Source: Shimia sp040370365 (GTDB taxonomy: Bacteria; Pseudomonadota; Alphaproteobacteria; Rhodobacterales; Rhodobacteraceae). Taken from it: DNA of 64,000 nt. Location of the stretch: NCBI RefSeq assembly GCF_040370365.1, contig NZ_BAABWQ010000002.1, forward strand, positions 1,166,034 to 1,230,033, read 5' to 3'. Numbering within the stretch: the first letter of the stretch is position 1; each line of letters starts with the position of its first letter. The notes beneath the pieces were generated by a model. That model was not told where the DNA came from and made no database searches. It saw only the letters and a program-made list of their open reading frames with translations. Below, piece after piece: positions 1-8,618 of this stretch. The position numbers and the translations under genes were made by a program.

Positions 1-1060
1 CCGGGTCGCCATCCTGATCACGTAGGTCGATGTCCAGTGCAAAACGGTCCGGCAGGTTGCTTGCAGTGAGTGCCAAGCTGCCGTTCATGTTTAGAGCACT
101 GGAGCTCAGAGCGAGGTTTTCCAGTTCCGTGCGCCCGTCGCCAAAGCGGCGCAGCAGGGTGTTCAGCGCGATGCTGTCGCCGAAGAAATCCTGATACTCA
201 GGGGCAAACAGGGGCGCCATGTTGCCGCTGATGTCTGCGCGGATCACTTGGGTGGGATCGACTTCCTCAGTTGGGCCGGGCTCTGATGACAGCTCCACGG
301 TCCCCCCCAGTCGCACTTCGCCGTCGCTGGTCAGACGCAGATCGGCCGTGAAGTCATCAAGTGGGCCTTCGCCCAGAACCGTCAAGCCAACCTGAGGCGC
401 GCCGGGCAGTTTGGCCAACGTGGCCACCAGTCCACCGGGGTCTTCATGCACCTGGAGGTCGACGCGCAGCTGGCCGGTCTCGTTGGAATAGGCCCCATCG
501 AGGGCAAAGCGACCAGCAGGGCCGTTGATACGCGCAGCGTTGAACAGGGTCTCGCCTGCGCCACTTTCCAAAATGAGGCGGGCGTTTAAGGACAGATCAA
601 CTTGTTCGCCCAGTATCGGTGCACCTAGAGAAATCAGATCAGCCTTAAGCGATTGGATGTTGATGCTGACTGGTAGCTCCGGCAGTGCAAAGGGTTTTGC
701 TTCCACCGTTGTTGGGGCGGGTTCGGTTTTGGGCGTGCGCGCTAAGATGATTTCCTTGGCGCTGAGTTCGTTGACATTGATGTTGCCACGCAGCACCGCG
801 AGGCGGTTCCAGTTCAGTGTGACGCCGTTGACGGTGAGCCAAAGTCCGTCTGCATCGGAAATGCGCAGGGACTCTATGGTGGCGTTGGCGCTGATGGCGC
901 CGCGCAGGCCGATCACCTCAACCTCGCGTCCGGCACCGGACAGAGAGCTTTCCAGAAAGCGGGTCAGCCTGCCTTTGTCTTCGTCGCTGGCATCCTCCGC
1001 GTCTTGGGCAGTGGCGGCAAACGGCAGCAGTGCCAAAATAAGGATCAGACCCCAGCGCAT
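1..1060 (-). CDS. tamB: Translocation and assembly module protein TamB, N-terminal part (cut by window edge)
   Basis: Reading the minus strand from the ATG at 1060-1058 gives an open frame of about 353 codons that runs off the window without a stop. It begins MRWGLILILALLPFAATAQ, a signal or anchor helix, followed by the beta-strand-rich repeats expected of TamB, the inner-membrane-anchored periplasmic partner of TamA. TamB proteins usually exceed 1000 residues, so only about the first third is present here. The ATG overlaps the TamA stop codon by one base (TGATG), so the two genes are translationally coupled, as in most Proteobacteria. The family role is in outer-membrane protein assembly and phospholipid transport between the membranes. 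The assignment rests on context and fold style; the diagnostic C-terminal DUF490 region lies outside the window. Confidence 0.85.
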   Translation of the reverse strand, partial: MRWGLILILALLPFAATAQDAEDASDEDKGRLTRFLESSLSGAGREVEVIGLRGAISANATIESLRISDADGLWLTVNGVTLNWNRLAVLRGNINVNELSAKEIILARTPKTEPAPTTVEAKPFALPELPVSINIQSLKADLISLGAPILGEQVDLSLNARLILESGAGETLFNAARINGPAGRFALDGAYSNETGQLRVDLQVHEDPGGLVATLAKLPGAPQVGLTVLGEGPLDDFTADLRLTSDGEVRLGGTVELSSEPGPTEEVDPTQVIRADISGNMAPLFAPEYQDFFGDSIALNTLLRRFGDGRTELENLALSSSALNMNGSLALTASNLPDRFALDIDLRDQDGDP

Positions 1061-2883
1061 CAGTAAGTGTGTCCTATGCCGATATAGAGCTGGACCCCTT
1101 CTCCGGTGCTGCCGGAAACGGGCAAGCCCAAATCCAAGCGCAGCGGACCGAAGCCGGTGTTGTAGCGCACACCAAGACCAGCGCCTGCGTGCCAATTTCC
1201 GTCACTGGTAAAATCGGCGGTCTCGCCAACAAAGCCTGCGTCATAGAAGGCGACTGTTGAAAACAGATCGTTGATTTTCACACGCAGTTCACCGGAGAGC
1301 GCAAGATAGGACAGACCGCCGCTGTCGATGCCGTTCACATTCACAAAGTTGGATTGATAAGGCTGGCCACGCACGGTGCCACCGCCGCCAGTGTAAAACA
1401 GCAGGTCTGGCGGGGTTGAACTCAGAGAGGGGCCGATGATGCTGCCCACTTGGAATCGTCCGGCGGCGATCACACCGTTGTCGTTGCCAAAGCCACGATA
1501 ACCGCGGAGGTCACCCTCAAGATACAGTGCGCTTTGCGCGTCACCGCCGCCCGCATAGGGGAAGGCTGTTGCCTCAACATAGTAGCCACGCGTCGGGTTG
1601 GAGATGTTGTCGCGCCGGTCCAGTTTGGTGGTGCTGGTCAGGCCGATGGCTTTGAAGTGCCGTTCGCCAAAGTTGTCGTCGACGTCAGAAATGAACCCGG
1701 CCAAAGACAGGCTGGTTTCAAAGCGGTCCGAGTGGATGCGTTTGAAGCCAATGGTTCCCCCAAGCTGGCGCAGGAAATAGAGGTCTTCGTCTTCTTGTTT
1801 CAGTTCTGCCCCGATGATCAGCGCTGTGTTGGAACTGAAAGTTGCTGGACGGGTATAGAGCGTGCCGAAGCGATAGTTCACACCGCTGGTTTGCGCTCCG
1901 AGGTTTTCGACGGAGGCGTCAAAGCGGAGGTTCTCCGCACCACCGCGTAGATTTCGATGCATCCAGAAGGCTGACAAGCTGAGGCCATCACGGCTTTCCA
2001 GTTCTGCCCCAAAGCCAAAGCGGCGAGGGGCATTGTCCACCAGAGCCAGCTCCATATCCAAAGACCCATCGGGGTTGGGCTCGGCTGCTTCGCGCAAATC
2101 CACCGTGCGGAAGGTTTCTGTCCGCCGCAGTCGGGCGGACACTTGGCTGACGGTTTGTGGAGAAAACTCGGTGCCCGTGGGCAGATCCGCGATTTCAGCA
2201 ACCCGCTCCGGGCGCACTTTGGATTGGTCGCGGTACTTCAATTCGCCAAAGGTCAGTTTGGGGCCGGGGTTCAGTTCAACATCTACGTTCAGGGCAGCAT
2301 TGCGATGATCCGCAGTGATGGATTGGTCAGCTACATTTGCCTTTGCGTGGCCTTGGTTGCGCCATCCATCAATGCCGGCGCGCGCCGCGTCTTCGATGGC
2401 GCTCAACTTGGCTGGGGCCTTTGGGGCAAACTCTTCGGGTATCTCCGTTTCTGGCGCAAGCGGTGCAATCTGTGTTTTGCCAAACAAAAACCGTCGCCCG
2501 GGTGTGATGTCCACCACCACCTGTGACACGGTTTTGATCTCCGCAAAGGGGGAGATATCGGCGGCTTCCTGTCCGTTCACGCGAATGGAAATTTCGGGAC
2601 TGAAATAGCCCTGACCATAAAGAACGCTGACCATGCGTTTGTAGTCAGACTGGGCGGCGGCAACGATGTCTTGTCCGCCTGTTGTGCCGTCTTCTTTCGC
2701 AGCTGTAAGAAGTGAGGCGCCGCTGAGCCGCTCCTGTAAGGTTTCATCACCACCATTGGTTTTGAAGGAGACCTCAAAAGCCTCAGCTGGCACGAGGCCA
2801 GTTGCAACGAGCAATGCTGACACTAAAAGGGTGGAACCGACCGAGCGGAGCTTTCGTGCGCGTGTTCGCAACCTGTTCCTCAT
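1060..2883 (-). CDS. tamA: Outer membrane translocation and assembly module protein TamA (Omp85/BamA family)
   Basis: This is a 607-residue protein with a basic N-terminus and signal peptide ending near residue 36 (VPAEA). Periplasmic POTRA-like domains fill roughly residues 37-300. The C-terminal half is a beta-barrel of the Omp85 surface-antigen type. It has the RRDNISNPTRGYY and GGGGTVRGQPYQS segments typical of the barrel and of strand regions near loop 6, and it ends in an aromatic residue (GIGHTY), a usual BAM-recognition feature. The length suits TamA (about 580-610) better than BamA (about 750-800). The gene directly precedes tamB with a one-base overlap, which settles TamA against a BamA paralogue. 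The upstream gene is divergent with about 180 bp between them. Confidence 0.93.
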   Translation of the reverse strand: MRNRLRTRARKLRSVGSTLLVSALLVATGLVPAEAFEVSFKTNGGDETLQERLSGASLLTAAKEDGTTGGQDIVAAAQSDYKRMVSVLYGQGYFSPEISIRVNGQEAADISPFAEIKTVSQVVVDITPGRRFLFGKTQIAPLAPETEIPEEFAPKAPAKLSAIEDAARAGIDGWRNQGHAKANVADQSITADHRNAALNVDVELNPGPKLTFGELKYRDQSKVRPERVAEIADLPTGTEFSPQTVSQVSARLRRTETFRTVDLREAAEPNPDGSLDMELALVDNAPRRFGFGAELESRDGLSLSAFWMHRNLRGGAENLRFDASVENLGAQTSGVNYRFGTLYTRPATFSSNTALIIGAELKQEDEDLYFLRQLGGTIGFKRIHSDRFETSLSLAGFISDVDDNFGERHFKAIGLTSTTKLDRRDNISNPTRGYYVEATAFPYAGGGDAQSALYLEGDLRGYRGFGNDNGVIAAGRFQVGSIIGPSLSSTPPDLLFYTGGGGTVRGQPYQSNFVNVNGIDSGGLSYLALSGELRVKINDLFSTVAFYDAGFVGETADFTSDGNWHAGAGLGVRYNTGFGPLRLDLGLPVSGSTGEGVQLYIGIGHTY

Positions 2884-3062
2884 GCGCTAAAACAACACTT
2901 CAAAAAATTAAATCCGCTTAGCCATTTTGGCCGCTCGATACCGGTAGAGTAGCCCAAGCGGGACTCGCTGACTACAGCGCAAATGACGTTGGGCAAAATC
3001 AAGTGCGCAGGCCCGGTGAGGGCGCGCGCGTTTACAGACAGAAACGGGCCAAGAGACACAGA

Positions 3063-3773
3063 ATGAAGAGGCTAAGCCGCAGTTATCCGGTTCTTGTGAT
3101 CCGAAGTCTGACGTTTTATGCGCTGGCCGGTCTGGCAGTGGTGCCGTTCCTAGTGCTCTGGCCAGCGATCTTGTTGTCGCGCGACGTGGTCTATGCCATC
3201 ACCGACCGCTATTTGTGGGTGCAGCTGTGGCTTCTGCGCGTTGTCTGCGGAATCAGATACACCGTTTCGGGGCAGCACCACATGCCAGATGAACCGGTTT
3301 TGATCGCGTCTCAGCATGAAAGCACGTGGGAGACGTTGTTCTATCAGGTCTTACTGGGTCGACCGGTGATGTATGCCAAAAAGCCGATATTCACCTATCC
3401 GGTGTTTGGGCCTGTGATGCGAAAGCTTGGCCATGTGCCGGTGGAAAGCAGCGCCACGGGAGATGCGATGCGCGCCGGGTTTCGCGCCGGTGCGGCTGCT
3501 GTGAAAGACGGGCGCTCATTGGTGATCTTTCCAAGCGGCACACGGCGAGTTGCGGATGCTGGTCAGATGCAGGCGGGGGTTGGGGTGCTCTATCAATTGG
3601 CAAATGTGGCGGCGGTGCCGGTGCGTATCAACAGTGGCGCCTGCTGGCCACACGGCACATTTGTCAAATATCCAGGAGTCATCAAGGTTGAGATTGGCCC
3701 ACCGTTTCCGGCAGCAATGGACCGGCGCAGCTTTATGTCTGCGTTAACCAAAATGCTGCAGGATGAGACGTGA
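3063..3773 (+). CDS. PlsC-like lysophospholipid / 1-acyl-glycerol-3-phosphate acyltransferase
   Basis: This is a 236-residue protein with an N-terminal membrane helix (about 12-38) and a PlsC acyltransferase fold. The family catalytic HX4D motif reads HESTWE (H85 to E90), so the acidic residue is Glu, not Asp. The usual EGTR block reads FPSGTR (156-161). The segment KKPIFTYPVFGPVMRKLGHVPVES corresponds to the acceptor-binding motif and keeps its spacing. An in-frame GTG at 3003 would add 20 residues, but the ATG at 3063 starts at the normal family position. The Roseobacter PlsC-like paralogues tolerate change at the EGTR Glu, so the protein may still be active. The expected role is acylating a lysophospholipid or lysophosphatidate at the inner membrane; substrate and activity are inferred. 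No operon partner is evident. Confidence 0.8.
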   Translation: MKRLSRSYPVLVIRSLTFYALAGLAVVPFLVLWPAILLSRDVVYAITDRYLWVQLWLLRVVCGIRYTVSGQHHMPDEPVLIASQHESTWETLFYQVLLGRPVMYAKKPIFTYPVFGPVMRKLGHVPVESSATGDAMRAGFRAGAAAVKDGRSLVIFPSGTRRVADAGQMQAGVGVLYQLANVAAVPVRINSGACWPHGTFVKYPGVIKVEIGPPFPAAMDRRSFMSALTKMLQDET

Positions 3774-3816
3774 TCGCCCGGTGATCCTGCGGGCAAAATC
3801 CTTAAAATACCATATG

Positions 3817-3831
3817 TTAAGGTCAGGGTAA
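3817..3831 (+). promoter_or_regulatory. CtrA-like half-site pair upstream of motB
   Basis: TTAA, seven bases, then GTAA lie about 50 bases before the motB ATG. The alphaproteobacterial CtrA consensus is TTAA-N7-TTAA, so this has one mismatch. CtrA controls flagellar genes in Rhodobacterales, which makes the location sensible, but a 15-base near-match could be chance. Confidence 0.3.
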
Positions 3832-3879
3832 CAGCTGCGCGGTAAGTCTCATCCTAGGGTGAAAAAAGGGTGACGTGCG

Positions 3880-4716
3880 ATGGCAGATAATTCCAACGCG
3901 CCGGTGATCATTAAACGCAAGAAAGTGATCGCGGGTGGTGGGCATCATGGTGGGGCGTGGAAGATCGCCTATGCTGACTTTGTGACAGCAATGATGGCGT
4001 TCTTTCTTTTGATGTGGCTGATCAATGCCACAACAGAACAGCAACGGTTAGGAATCGCGGAGTTCTTCAACCCGACGGTTCCGTTGAACAAAATTTCCGG
4101 CGGCGGCAGCGCAATGTTTGGTGGCGACAGCGTGTTGGAAGAGCAGATTCTGGCCTATTCGGGAGCAGGTGGTTTGCCCACTTCGTTGAAAGGTCAGCCA
4201 GAGCCTGTCGAATTTCAGCAGCCCGGCCAAGGAACAGACGATGGTCTGGAAGAGGGTCTCGCAGAAATCAAAGACCTCCTGATTGGCGGTGGGGGTGAAA
4301 GCCTCCTGTCTGACAACTTGATGAAACACGTGGTCACGCGAGTGACCGATGAAGGCTTGGTGATTGAGATCTTTGACTCCGAAACGGCCCGTCTCTTTGT
4401 AGAAGGCGCTGCGGATCCGATGCCGATACTTCTGGATTTGGCAGAACTGATGTCGGAAGTGTCCAATTTGGTGAGCAATCGTGTGGCGGTCGAAGGTCAT
4501 GTGCGCTCTGAATTGATCACCGTGCGTGAAACACAAGCATGGCCTTTGTCTGCGAATCGCGCGGATACCATGCGTCAGCTGTTGGAAATCTACGGGTTGG
4601 AGACGGATCGGATTGCGCGGGTGACAGGACACGCGGACCGGGAAATGGTGTCAAATATCCCGCGTGACCTTAGAAACAACCGTTTGGAGATCATATTGCT
4701 GAGGTCAGATCGATGA
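3880..4716 (+). CDS. motB: Flagellar motor stator protein MotB
   Basis: This is a 278-residue protein with a cytoplasmic basic N-terminus and a single membrane helix from about 28 to 50 containing YADFVTAMMAFFLLMWL. The Asp in this helix (D33) is the conserved proton-binding residue of MotB. A periplasmic linker follows, then a C-terminal OmpA-like peptidoglycan-binding domain (VEGHVRSE, SANRADTMRQLLEIYGLE and the terminal RNNRLEIILL). MotB anchors the stator to peptidoglycan and conducts protons with MotA. No motA lies in this window, so the partner is encoded elsewhere. It heads the motB-flgE-flgK-flgL-flgI block, an arrangement common in Roseobacter flagellar clusters. Downstream spacing to flgE is 92 bases. 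Confidence 0.95.
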   Translation: MADNSNAPVIIKRKKVIAGGGHHGGAWKIAYADFVTAMMAFFLLMWLINATTEQQRLGIAEFFNPTVPLNKISGGGSAMFGGDSVLEEQILAYSGAGGLPTSLKGQPEPVEFQQPGQGTDDGLEEGLAEIKDLLIGGGGESLLSDNLMKHVVTRVTDEGLVIEIFDSETARLFVEGAADPMPILLDLAELMSEVSNLVSNRVAVEGHVRSELITVRETQAWPLSANRADTMRQLLEIYGLETDRIARVTGHADREMVSNIPRDLRNNRLEIILLRSDR

Positions 4717-4738
4717 GAATTGGGAAAAATTTTAACCG

Positions 4739-4753
4739 TTAGGAGGCTGTTAA
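4739..4753 (+). promoter_or_regulatory. CtrA-like half-site pair upstream of flgE
   Basis: TTAG, seven bases, then TTAA lie 55 bases before the flgE ATG. This is a one-mismatch match to TTAA-N7-TTAA. A similar near-match precedes motB, which slightly raises the likelihood that both are real. Confidence 0.3.
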
Positions 4754-4808
4754 GCGCCCACGTCGTAACAGTTTGTTCGAACAGATTGTTACAGCAGAAA
4801 GGCGTATC

Positions 4809-6113
4809 ATGTCGATTTCCTCCTCGCTCAATGCCGGTGTGGCCGGGCTCTCCTCCAATGCCACCCGACTGGCGACCATTTCCGACAACATCGCGAACTC
4901 TGCCACCTATGGCTACCGTCGCGTTGAAACGGATTTTCAGTCTATGATCACAGGCTCCTCCGGCGGGAAATATTCCGCTGGTGGTGTTCAGGCCCGAAGC
5001 TTTCGCTTGATCAGCGAAGGTGGGTCGCTCACGCCTACCACTAACCCGACCGATTTGGCGGTGCGGGGTCGCGGATTTATTCCGGTTACGTCCATCAACG
5101 CTGTCAAAGCTGGGTCGCAGAACCCTCAAATGATGTTGGCGACCACTGGGTCGTTCCGTCCTGATGAAGATGGATATTTGGTTTCAGGCGGGGGGCTCGG
5201 ACTGATGGGTTGGCCAGCTAACCCAGATGGGACAATTCCAAACGTGGCGCGTGACACCGACACCGCGTTGGAGCCGATCCGTCTTTTGACCACGCAGTTG
5301 GTTGGGTCCCCAACCACGTCGGTGGACTTGGGTGTGAACCTTCCAGCGACTTCGACTGTGGCAGGTGCCGCAGGTGATGTGGAAACGCTCAGCATTGAGT
5401 ACTACGGCAACCTTGGCCAAGCTGAAACACTGAACATTGAATTTACGCCAACTGTTCCGGGTGCTGGTGCGTCCAATGAATGGAACGTTGTGATCCGCGA
5501 TTCTGCGTCTGGTGGCGCGGTGATTGGCGACTACACGCTGACGTTTGACGATGGTCGGACGACAGGGGGTCTGTTGAACAACGTCGTGACAAACGTGGGT
5601 GGCGCCTACAACGCGACAGATGGGTCAGCGATCTTGAACGTCGCGGGCGGACCGATGGAAATCAACCTTGGTATCCTTGGTGAAGAAGGCGGTATGAGCC
5701 AGCTTGGCGACGCCTACGCACCGCTTAAAATTGACAAAGATGGTGCGCCGGTTGGCTCCATGACGTCAATTGAGGTGGATGGCAACGGTTACGTACACGC
5801 CTTTTTCAACACAGGCATCACACGGACAATTGCGCAGATCCCGCTGGTAGATGTGCCGAACCCGAACGGCCTCGGCATCTCGCTTGATTTCCAAACGTAT
5901 GTCCCTTCCAACGAGAGCGGACCCTATTTTATGTGGGATGCTGGCACAGGGCCATCTGGTGAACTTCTCTCTTATGTCCGCGAAGAATCGGCAACCGATG
6001 TTGCGGCGGAACTCACCGATATGATCCAGACACAGCGCGCCTACAGCACCAACGCCAAGGTCATTCAGACCGTGGATGAGATGCTGCAGGAAACCACCAA
6101 CATCAAGCGCTGA
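4809..6113 (+). CDS. flgE: Flagellar hook protein FlgE
   Basis: This is a 434-residue protein. The start is placed at MSISSSLNAGVAG because an AAAGG ribosome site sits eight bases upstream and the family begins here; an ATG at 4773 would add an atypical extension. The N-terminal rod/hook/filament signature (LSSNATRLATISDNIANSATYGYRR) and the C-terminal helix (ELTDMIQTQRAYSTNAKVIQTVDEMLQ) are the D0 segments that pack in the axial structure. Between them is a variable, Gly/Thr-rich exposed domain. Hook subunits are exported by the flagellar type III apparatus and form the universal joint. It is followed 37 bases later by flgK. Confidence 0.95.
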   Translation: MSISSSLNAGVAGLSSNATRLATISDNIANSATYGYRRVETDFQSMITGSSGGKYSAGGVQARSFRLISEGGSLTPTTNPTDLAVRGRGFIPVTSINAVKAGSQNPQMMLATTGSFRPDEDGYLVSGGGLGLMGWPANPDGTIPNVARDTDTALEPIRLLTTQLVGSPTTSVDLGVNLPATSTVAGAAGDVETLSIEYYGNLGQAETLNIEFTPTVPGAGASNEWNVVIRDSASGGAVIGDYTLTFDDGRTTGGLLNNVVTNVGGAYNATDGSAILNVAGGPMEINLGILGEEGGMSQLGDAYAPLKIDKDGAPVGSMTSIEVDGNGYVHAFFNTGITRTIAQIPLVDVPNPNGLGISLDFQTYVPSNESGPYFMWDAGTGPSGELLSYVREESATDVAAELTDMIQTQRAYSTNAKVIQTVDEMLQETTNIKR

Positions 6114-6150
6114 TAATAGGACCGAGGCCTAAGGCCCGAAAGGAAAAGCT

Positions 6151-7605
6151 ATGAGTATCGGAAGCGCGCTATCCAATGCGATGAGCGGACTAACGGCTTC
6201 GGCACGAAGTGCGGAGGTGTTGTCATCCAACATCTCCAACGCCACCACGGAAGGCTATGGGCGTCGGACTTTGGGTCAGTCGGCCAGCCTATACGGGTAT
6301 TCGGGCGGGGTCTCGGTCAACGGCGTAACCCGCAACGTGAACCCGGTGACAATCGCGGAACGTCGTCTGGCGGATGCCGGACAACAGTTGGCAACCGGGA
6401 CCAGCGACTTTTACAGTCGGTTGGAGCGGTTGGTCGGCACGCCAGAAGACTCAAAGAGCCTGTCTGGTGTTATGGCGAGCTTTGAAAGCACCCTTGCTGC
6501 GGCAACCGGTGCACCGGACAGTGACATTCGCCTCAAGAACGCGTCTTTGGATGCTGAACGGATCGTGGATGCCTTCAAAACGGCATCTGATGGCATTCAG
6601 ACCATGCGGTCGGAAGCGGACAGTACGATTTCCAATATGGTTGATGGTCTCAATAACATGTTGGGACAGACGCAAGAGATCAATCGCAAGATTTCTCTTG
6701 CGATCAACCAAGGTTTGGAAACCGCCGCATTGAAAGATGCGCGGCATGCTTTGCTGGATCAAATTGGTGAGATGGTTCCCATCCGCACCATTGCACGGGA
6801 TCGTGGCGGTGTTGCGATTGTAACAACGTCAGGCGCCGTTCTGTTGGATGGGAAAGCTTCGGAAATCGAATTCACCGAAGCCGGGACTGTGATGCCTCAT
6901 ATGACCGCAGGCAACGGCATGTTGTCTGGCCTCACAATCAATGGATATGCGGTTCGAATTGACTCTGAAAAAGGCGCGCTCGCCGGTGGTGCCATTGGTG
7001 CACAATTTGCCATCCGCGATGAATATGGCGTTGATGCGCAGGCCGATTTGGACTCTGCAGCGCGCAACCTGGTTGAACGGTTCCAAGATCCGGCGGCGGA
7101 TCCGACGTTGGCTGTTGGCGACGCTGGATTGTTCACAGATGCGGGCTTGGCCTTCAACGCGGCTGATGAAACCGGTCTTGCTGGCCGACTGGAGTTGCAC
7201 AACTCCGTGTCACTTGATGGTGCCGCCGAAACATGGCGTTTGCGCGATGGGCTTGGAGCGGCCGCTCCGGGCGATTCCGGTGATGCCACTCAGCTGAACC
7301 GGTTGCTCGACACCATGCAAGCGCAGGTGGTTCCGGTTTCCGGTAATTTTGGCACCAAAGCCGTGTCGATGAGTGAGTTGAGCGGCAAATTTCTGTCCAA
7401 CGTCGCAAGTGACCGCGTTCAAAGCGATCAGGACCTGACTTTTGCCACCGCGCAGCTTGTCAGCATCGAAGAGCTGGAGCTGTTGGATGGCGTGGACACC
7501 GACCAAGAATTGCAACGTTTGATGTTGGTGGAGCAGGCCTATGCGGCCAATGCACGCCTGATTCAAGCCGCTGATGAAATGATGCAAGCCCTGTTGAGGA
7601 TCTAA
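6151..7605 (+). CDS. flgK: Flagellar hook-associated protein 1 FlgK
   Basis: This is a 484-residue protein, at the short end for FlgK, as is common in Rhodobacterales. It starts MSIGSALSNAMSGLTAS after a GAAAGG ribosome site. The N-terminal signature includes LSSNISNATTEGYGRR. The long helical region (ISNMVDGLNNMLGQTQEINRKI) and the C-terminal EELELLDGVDTDQELQRLMLVEQAYAANARLIQ helix are characteristic of FlgK. It forms the first hook-filament junction zone. It sits two bases upstream of flgL, so the two are expected to be co-translated, matching their joint structural role. Confidence 0.95.
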   Translation: MSIGSALSNAMSGLTASARSAEVLSSNISNATTEGYGRRTLGQSASLYGYSGGVSVNGVTRNVNPVTIAERRLADAGQQLATGTSDFYSRLERLVGTPEDSKSLSGVMASFESTLAAATGAPDSDIRLKNASLDAERIVDAFKTASDGIQTMRSEADSTISNMVDGLNNMLGQTQEINRKISLAINQGLETAALKDARHALLDQIGEMVPIRTIARDRGGVAIVTTSGAVLLDGKASEIEFTEAGTVMPHMTAGNGMLSGLTINGYAVRIDSEKGALAGGAIGAQFAIRDEYGVDAQADLDSAARNLVERFQDPAADPTLAVGDAGLFTDAGLAFNAADETGLAGRLELHNSVSLDGAAETWRLRDGLGAAAPGDSGDATQLNRLLDTMQAQVVPVSGNFGTKAVSMSELSGKFLSNVASDRVQSDQDLTFATAQLVSIEELELLDGVDTDQELQRLMLVEQAYAANARLIQAADEMMQALLRI

Positions 7606-7607
7606 AC

Positions 7608-8618
7608 ATGCCGATCACGTCAATTGGAGACATGGCGCAGCACATGATGATGTCGCGCCGCAACACCGAGGTTCGAAACAACCTTGATAGACTGGCCTAT
7701 GAGCTCAGCTCGGGGCGCAAATCAGATGTGGCCCAATCACTAAAAGGCGATTTCAACCTTCTGGCGGGCGTGGAGCGCGAACTGACCGTGTTGCAAGGCT
7801 ATGAAGTTGCGACCACCGATGCCGAATTCTTCACAGATGTCGGGCAGGCCGTGTTGCAACAAGTGCAGGACACCGCCGGTGGTTTGGGACGTGACTTGTT
7901 TTCCGCAGTGAATTCGGGGCTGTCTGCTTCGGTGAACAGTGTTTCACAGAATGCGGCCAATGACTTTGATGCCATCGTCAATGCCTTGAATACGCGTGCC
8001 GGTGATCGCACCGTATTTGCGGGGACTGCGACCGATGGTGCGGCCCTGATTTCCTCCCAAGACATGATGACACAACTTTCGGCGGCTGTGCTGGGATTGA
8101 CCACGGTTGCAGATGTTGTGGCGGCCGTTGATGATTATTTCATGTCCCCAGGCGGCGGTTTTGAGACCAACGCTTACTTGGGAAGCAACACCGATCTGGC
8201 GCCGTTTCGCTTGAGTGACAACGAAGTGGCAAATTTCGACGTTCGCGCTGATGACCCGGAAATTCGGGAGGCCATGCGCGATTCTGCATTGGCTGCCATG
8301 GCGATCGATCCGGGTCTTGGGTTTGATCTTGAGCAAAAGAAAGATCTGATTGCGGTTGCTGGTGAGCGCTTGCTCCTTGATCAAGATGCGCTGATCGAAA
8401 CGCGTGCAGATGTCGGTTTTAACCAAGAGCGCATTGACAGTGCGGTCACCAACAATGCGGCACAACGTAGCGCGCTTTTGATGACGCAAAGCGATCTTCT
8501 GGGTGTCGATGAGACAGAGGTGGCCGGGCAGCTGCAAGCCGTGCAGGTGCAGCTAGAAATGGTCTACACGATCACTGCACGGCTCTCGCAACTCACATTG
8601 GCGAACTATGTAAGATGA
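7608..8618 (+). CDS. flgL: Flagellar hook-associated protein 3 FlgL
   Basis: This is a 336-residue protein with a flagellin-like N-terminal helix (MMMSRRNTEVRNNLDRLAYELSSGRKSD) and a C-terminal coiled helix (GQLQAVQVQLEMVYTITARLSQLTLANYVR) that would pack in the filament core. FlgL joins the hook (through FlgK) to the filament. The gene starts two bases after flgK, and its TGA overlaps the flgI start (ATGATGA), so the three genes form one transcription and translation unit. FlgL and flagellin are homologous; the position between flgK and flgI supports FlgL. Confidence 0.93.
   Translation: MPITSIGDMAQHMMMSRRNTEVRNNLDRLAYELSSGRKSDVAQSLKGDFNLLAGVERELTVLQGYEVATTDAEFFTDVGQAVLQQVQDTAGGLGRDLFSAVNSGLSASVNSVSQNAANDFDAIVNALNTRAGDRTVFAGTATDGAALISSQDMMTQLSAAVLGLTTVADVVAAVDDYFMSPGGGFETNAYLGSNTDLAPFRLSDNEVANFDVRADDPEIREAMRDSALAAMAIDPGLGFDLEQKKDLIAVAGERLLLDQDALIETRADVGFNQERIDSAVTNNAAQRSALLMTQSDLLGVDETEVAGQLQAVQVQLEMVYTITARLSQLTLANYVR

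Noticed and set aside
525..1211. 228-codon plus-strand frame
   Set aside because: It lies antisense to tamB and the end of tamA, whose frames are clearly real, and has shadow-like composition rich in Arg and Ser.
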